In this document: piece by piece, positions 63,221 to 64,000 of the stretch
Layout of the letters: every line of letters starts with the position of its first letter
How positions within the stretch are numbered: position 1 is the stretch's first letter
Assembly (NCBI GenBank): GCA_950022655.1
Contig: OX465584.1
Coordinates: 53,338,789-53,402,788 of the forward strand
DNA length: 64,000 bases
Direction: 5' to 3'
DNA from: Alentia gelatinosa
Taxonomy: Eukaryota; Annelida; Polychaeta; Phyllodocida; Polynoidae
Program-made: the position numbers and the translations under genes
Notes under the pieces: generated by a model
What the model was told of the DNA's origin: nothing
Databases searched by the model: none
Seen by the model: only the letters and a program-made list of their open reading frames with translations

Positions 63221-64000
63221 TTGCTAGTAAAGCTATGCTTGATGAAAATCACCTTGTATCGTCTCGTAGGAGTAGTCATTCAATGAATATTCTATATATC
63301 CACATATATGCAAATATATTTCATCATCTAATGTTTCATTCTTTAAATGATGTTCATGGATTTCTTCCTGAATCAAGATTGGACAATCGCCGCTTGTTAA
63401 TGATATAAGCCATATCACCCTCGTTTATATAATAGCTAATGACCAATAAATAAGTCATATAGTGTGAAGATATATTTTAATCTAAAGGTGACATAAAGTG
63501 TCCTTCTAGCCACTGATGTTGCGCAAGGAATGCCTAACGTGAATATAAATGTTTGGAGGGTGTTGTTCCTGGTGAATGATGTTTTTTTTCTAATCTTTTC
63601 TTTATTTTTTAGGATAGAGGCCTTGGTACAACATCGTCTCTCTCCGACCTTTCGGAAATGTTTGTTTGAAAGTTAATCGGAGCATCTCCAAAGCTTCTTA
63701 TACCTCGTCAAGGAGACCTGGGTCAAACCTGTCCCGCTTACAGGTTGGATACAGATAACACTATTAGATAGTTGTGTGTGAAGCCCAGGAGAAGGTGCAG
63801 GGACCCGGGCCCGACCTTTACCCGTGAGGGATGGGTAGCAGGGGGGAGTGTAGAGGCCCTGCAAGGTCCCCCCCCCCCCCCACACTCATGGCACCAACCC
63901 GTGTCCGCCACACTAATGACTTGGGCCACTAATACCTGCGTAGAAAGGATTGTTGATACACGGCAAGGGCTGATCATAAGGGTTGGTTGTAGGAAGGGTT
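63221..64000. other. Unassigned sequence
   Basis: A run of 13 cytosines lies at about 63868-63880. CCCGGGCCCGAC near 63805 is a local GC palindrome. Two overlapping minus-strand frames of 70-79 residues show no domain. Confidence 0.35.

Overview
This window looks like intergenic DNA from an invertebrate animal genome. It has moderate AT content, a high density of short inverted-repeat (MITE-like) elements, long G- or C-rich minisatellites, microsatellites, a tRNA-derived SINE and a 5'-truncated LINE. The SINE tail, which ends in a run of CAAA units after a TTAAAC-type motif, resembles SINEs I associate with molluscs and relatives. A lophotrochozoan is therefore a reasonable guess, but species and phylum are not established. 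No bacterial or viral gene organisation was seen. No intact protein-coding gene was recognised. The longest open frames lie inside minisatellites and are by-products of the repeat period. The only credible coding remnant is the C-terminal end of a LINE reverse-transcriptase polyprotein at 57665-57983.

Layout. 0-6 kb: three copies of a 285-bp MITE with GGCGTCCACC ends, an element with CTGGGCCCCGTTG ends, a tRNA-like segment and a dispersed repeat that recurs at 42 kb. 7-9.5 kb: two minisatellites on either side of a unique GC-rich block. 10-13.6 kb: a cluster of inverted-repeat elements, a foldback element, a SINE and a TTAA-flanked element. 14-16.3 kb: hairpin elements and a MITE inserted in C-rich DNA. 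16.3-26.7 kb: dispersed repeats, a pogo-like MITE, hairpins and an AT microsatellite. 27.4-28.8 kb: GTGTGAGAGGTG minisatellite. 29-38.5 kb: hairpins, a 34-bp minisatellite, nested MITEs and a 192-bp palindrome. 40.1-41.3 kb: 7-bp G-rich minisatellite with a higher-order pattern, next to a GC-rich block. 42-51 kb: MITEs (two nested cases) and hairpins. 51-54 kb: two piggyBac-like MITEs carrying small palindrome arrays, and CpG-rich blocks with CRE, ETS and E-box-like words. 54-59 kb: hairpin elements and the LINE copy with its target-site duplication. 59.2-60.3 kb: a candidate conserved element followed by fifteen 52-bp units carrying a CRE-like palindrome. 61.2-62.1 kb: CCGCCCG minisatellite. 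The rest is dispersed repeat remnants.

The most unusual structure is a scattered set of long hairpins. Copies share a small apical motif (about GAGGC-NA-GCCGAG, often preceded by CGTAGTAAT), but their stems differ between copies while remaining self-complementary within each copy. Several sit next to a recurring ATAGGCTTAACATT motif. I read these as one non-autonomous element lineage in which the arms change together. All family assignments come from reading the sequence; no alignment or database search was run.
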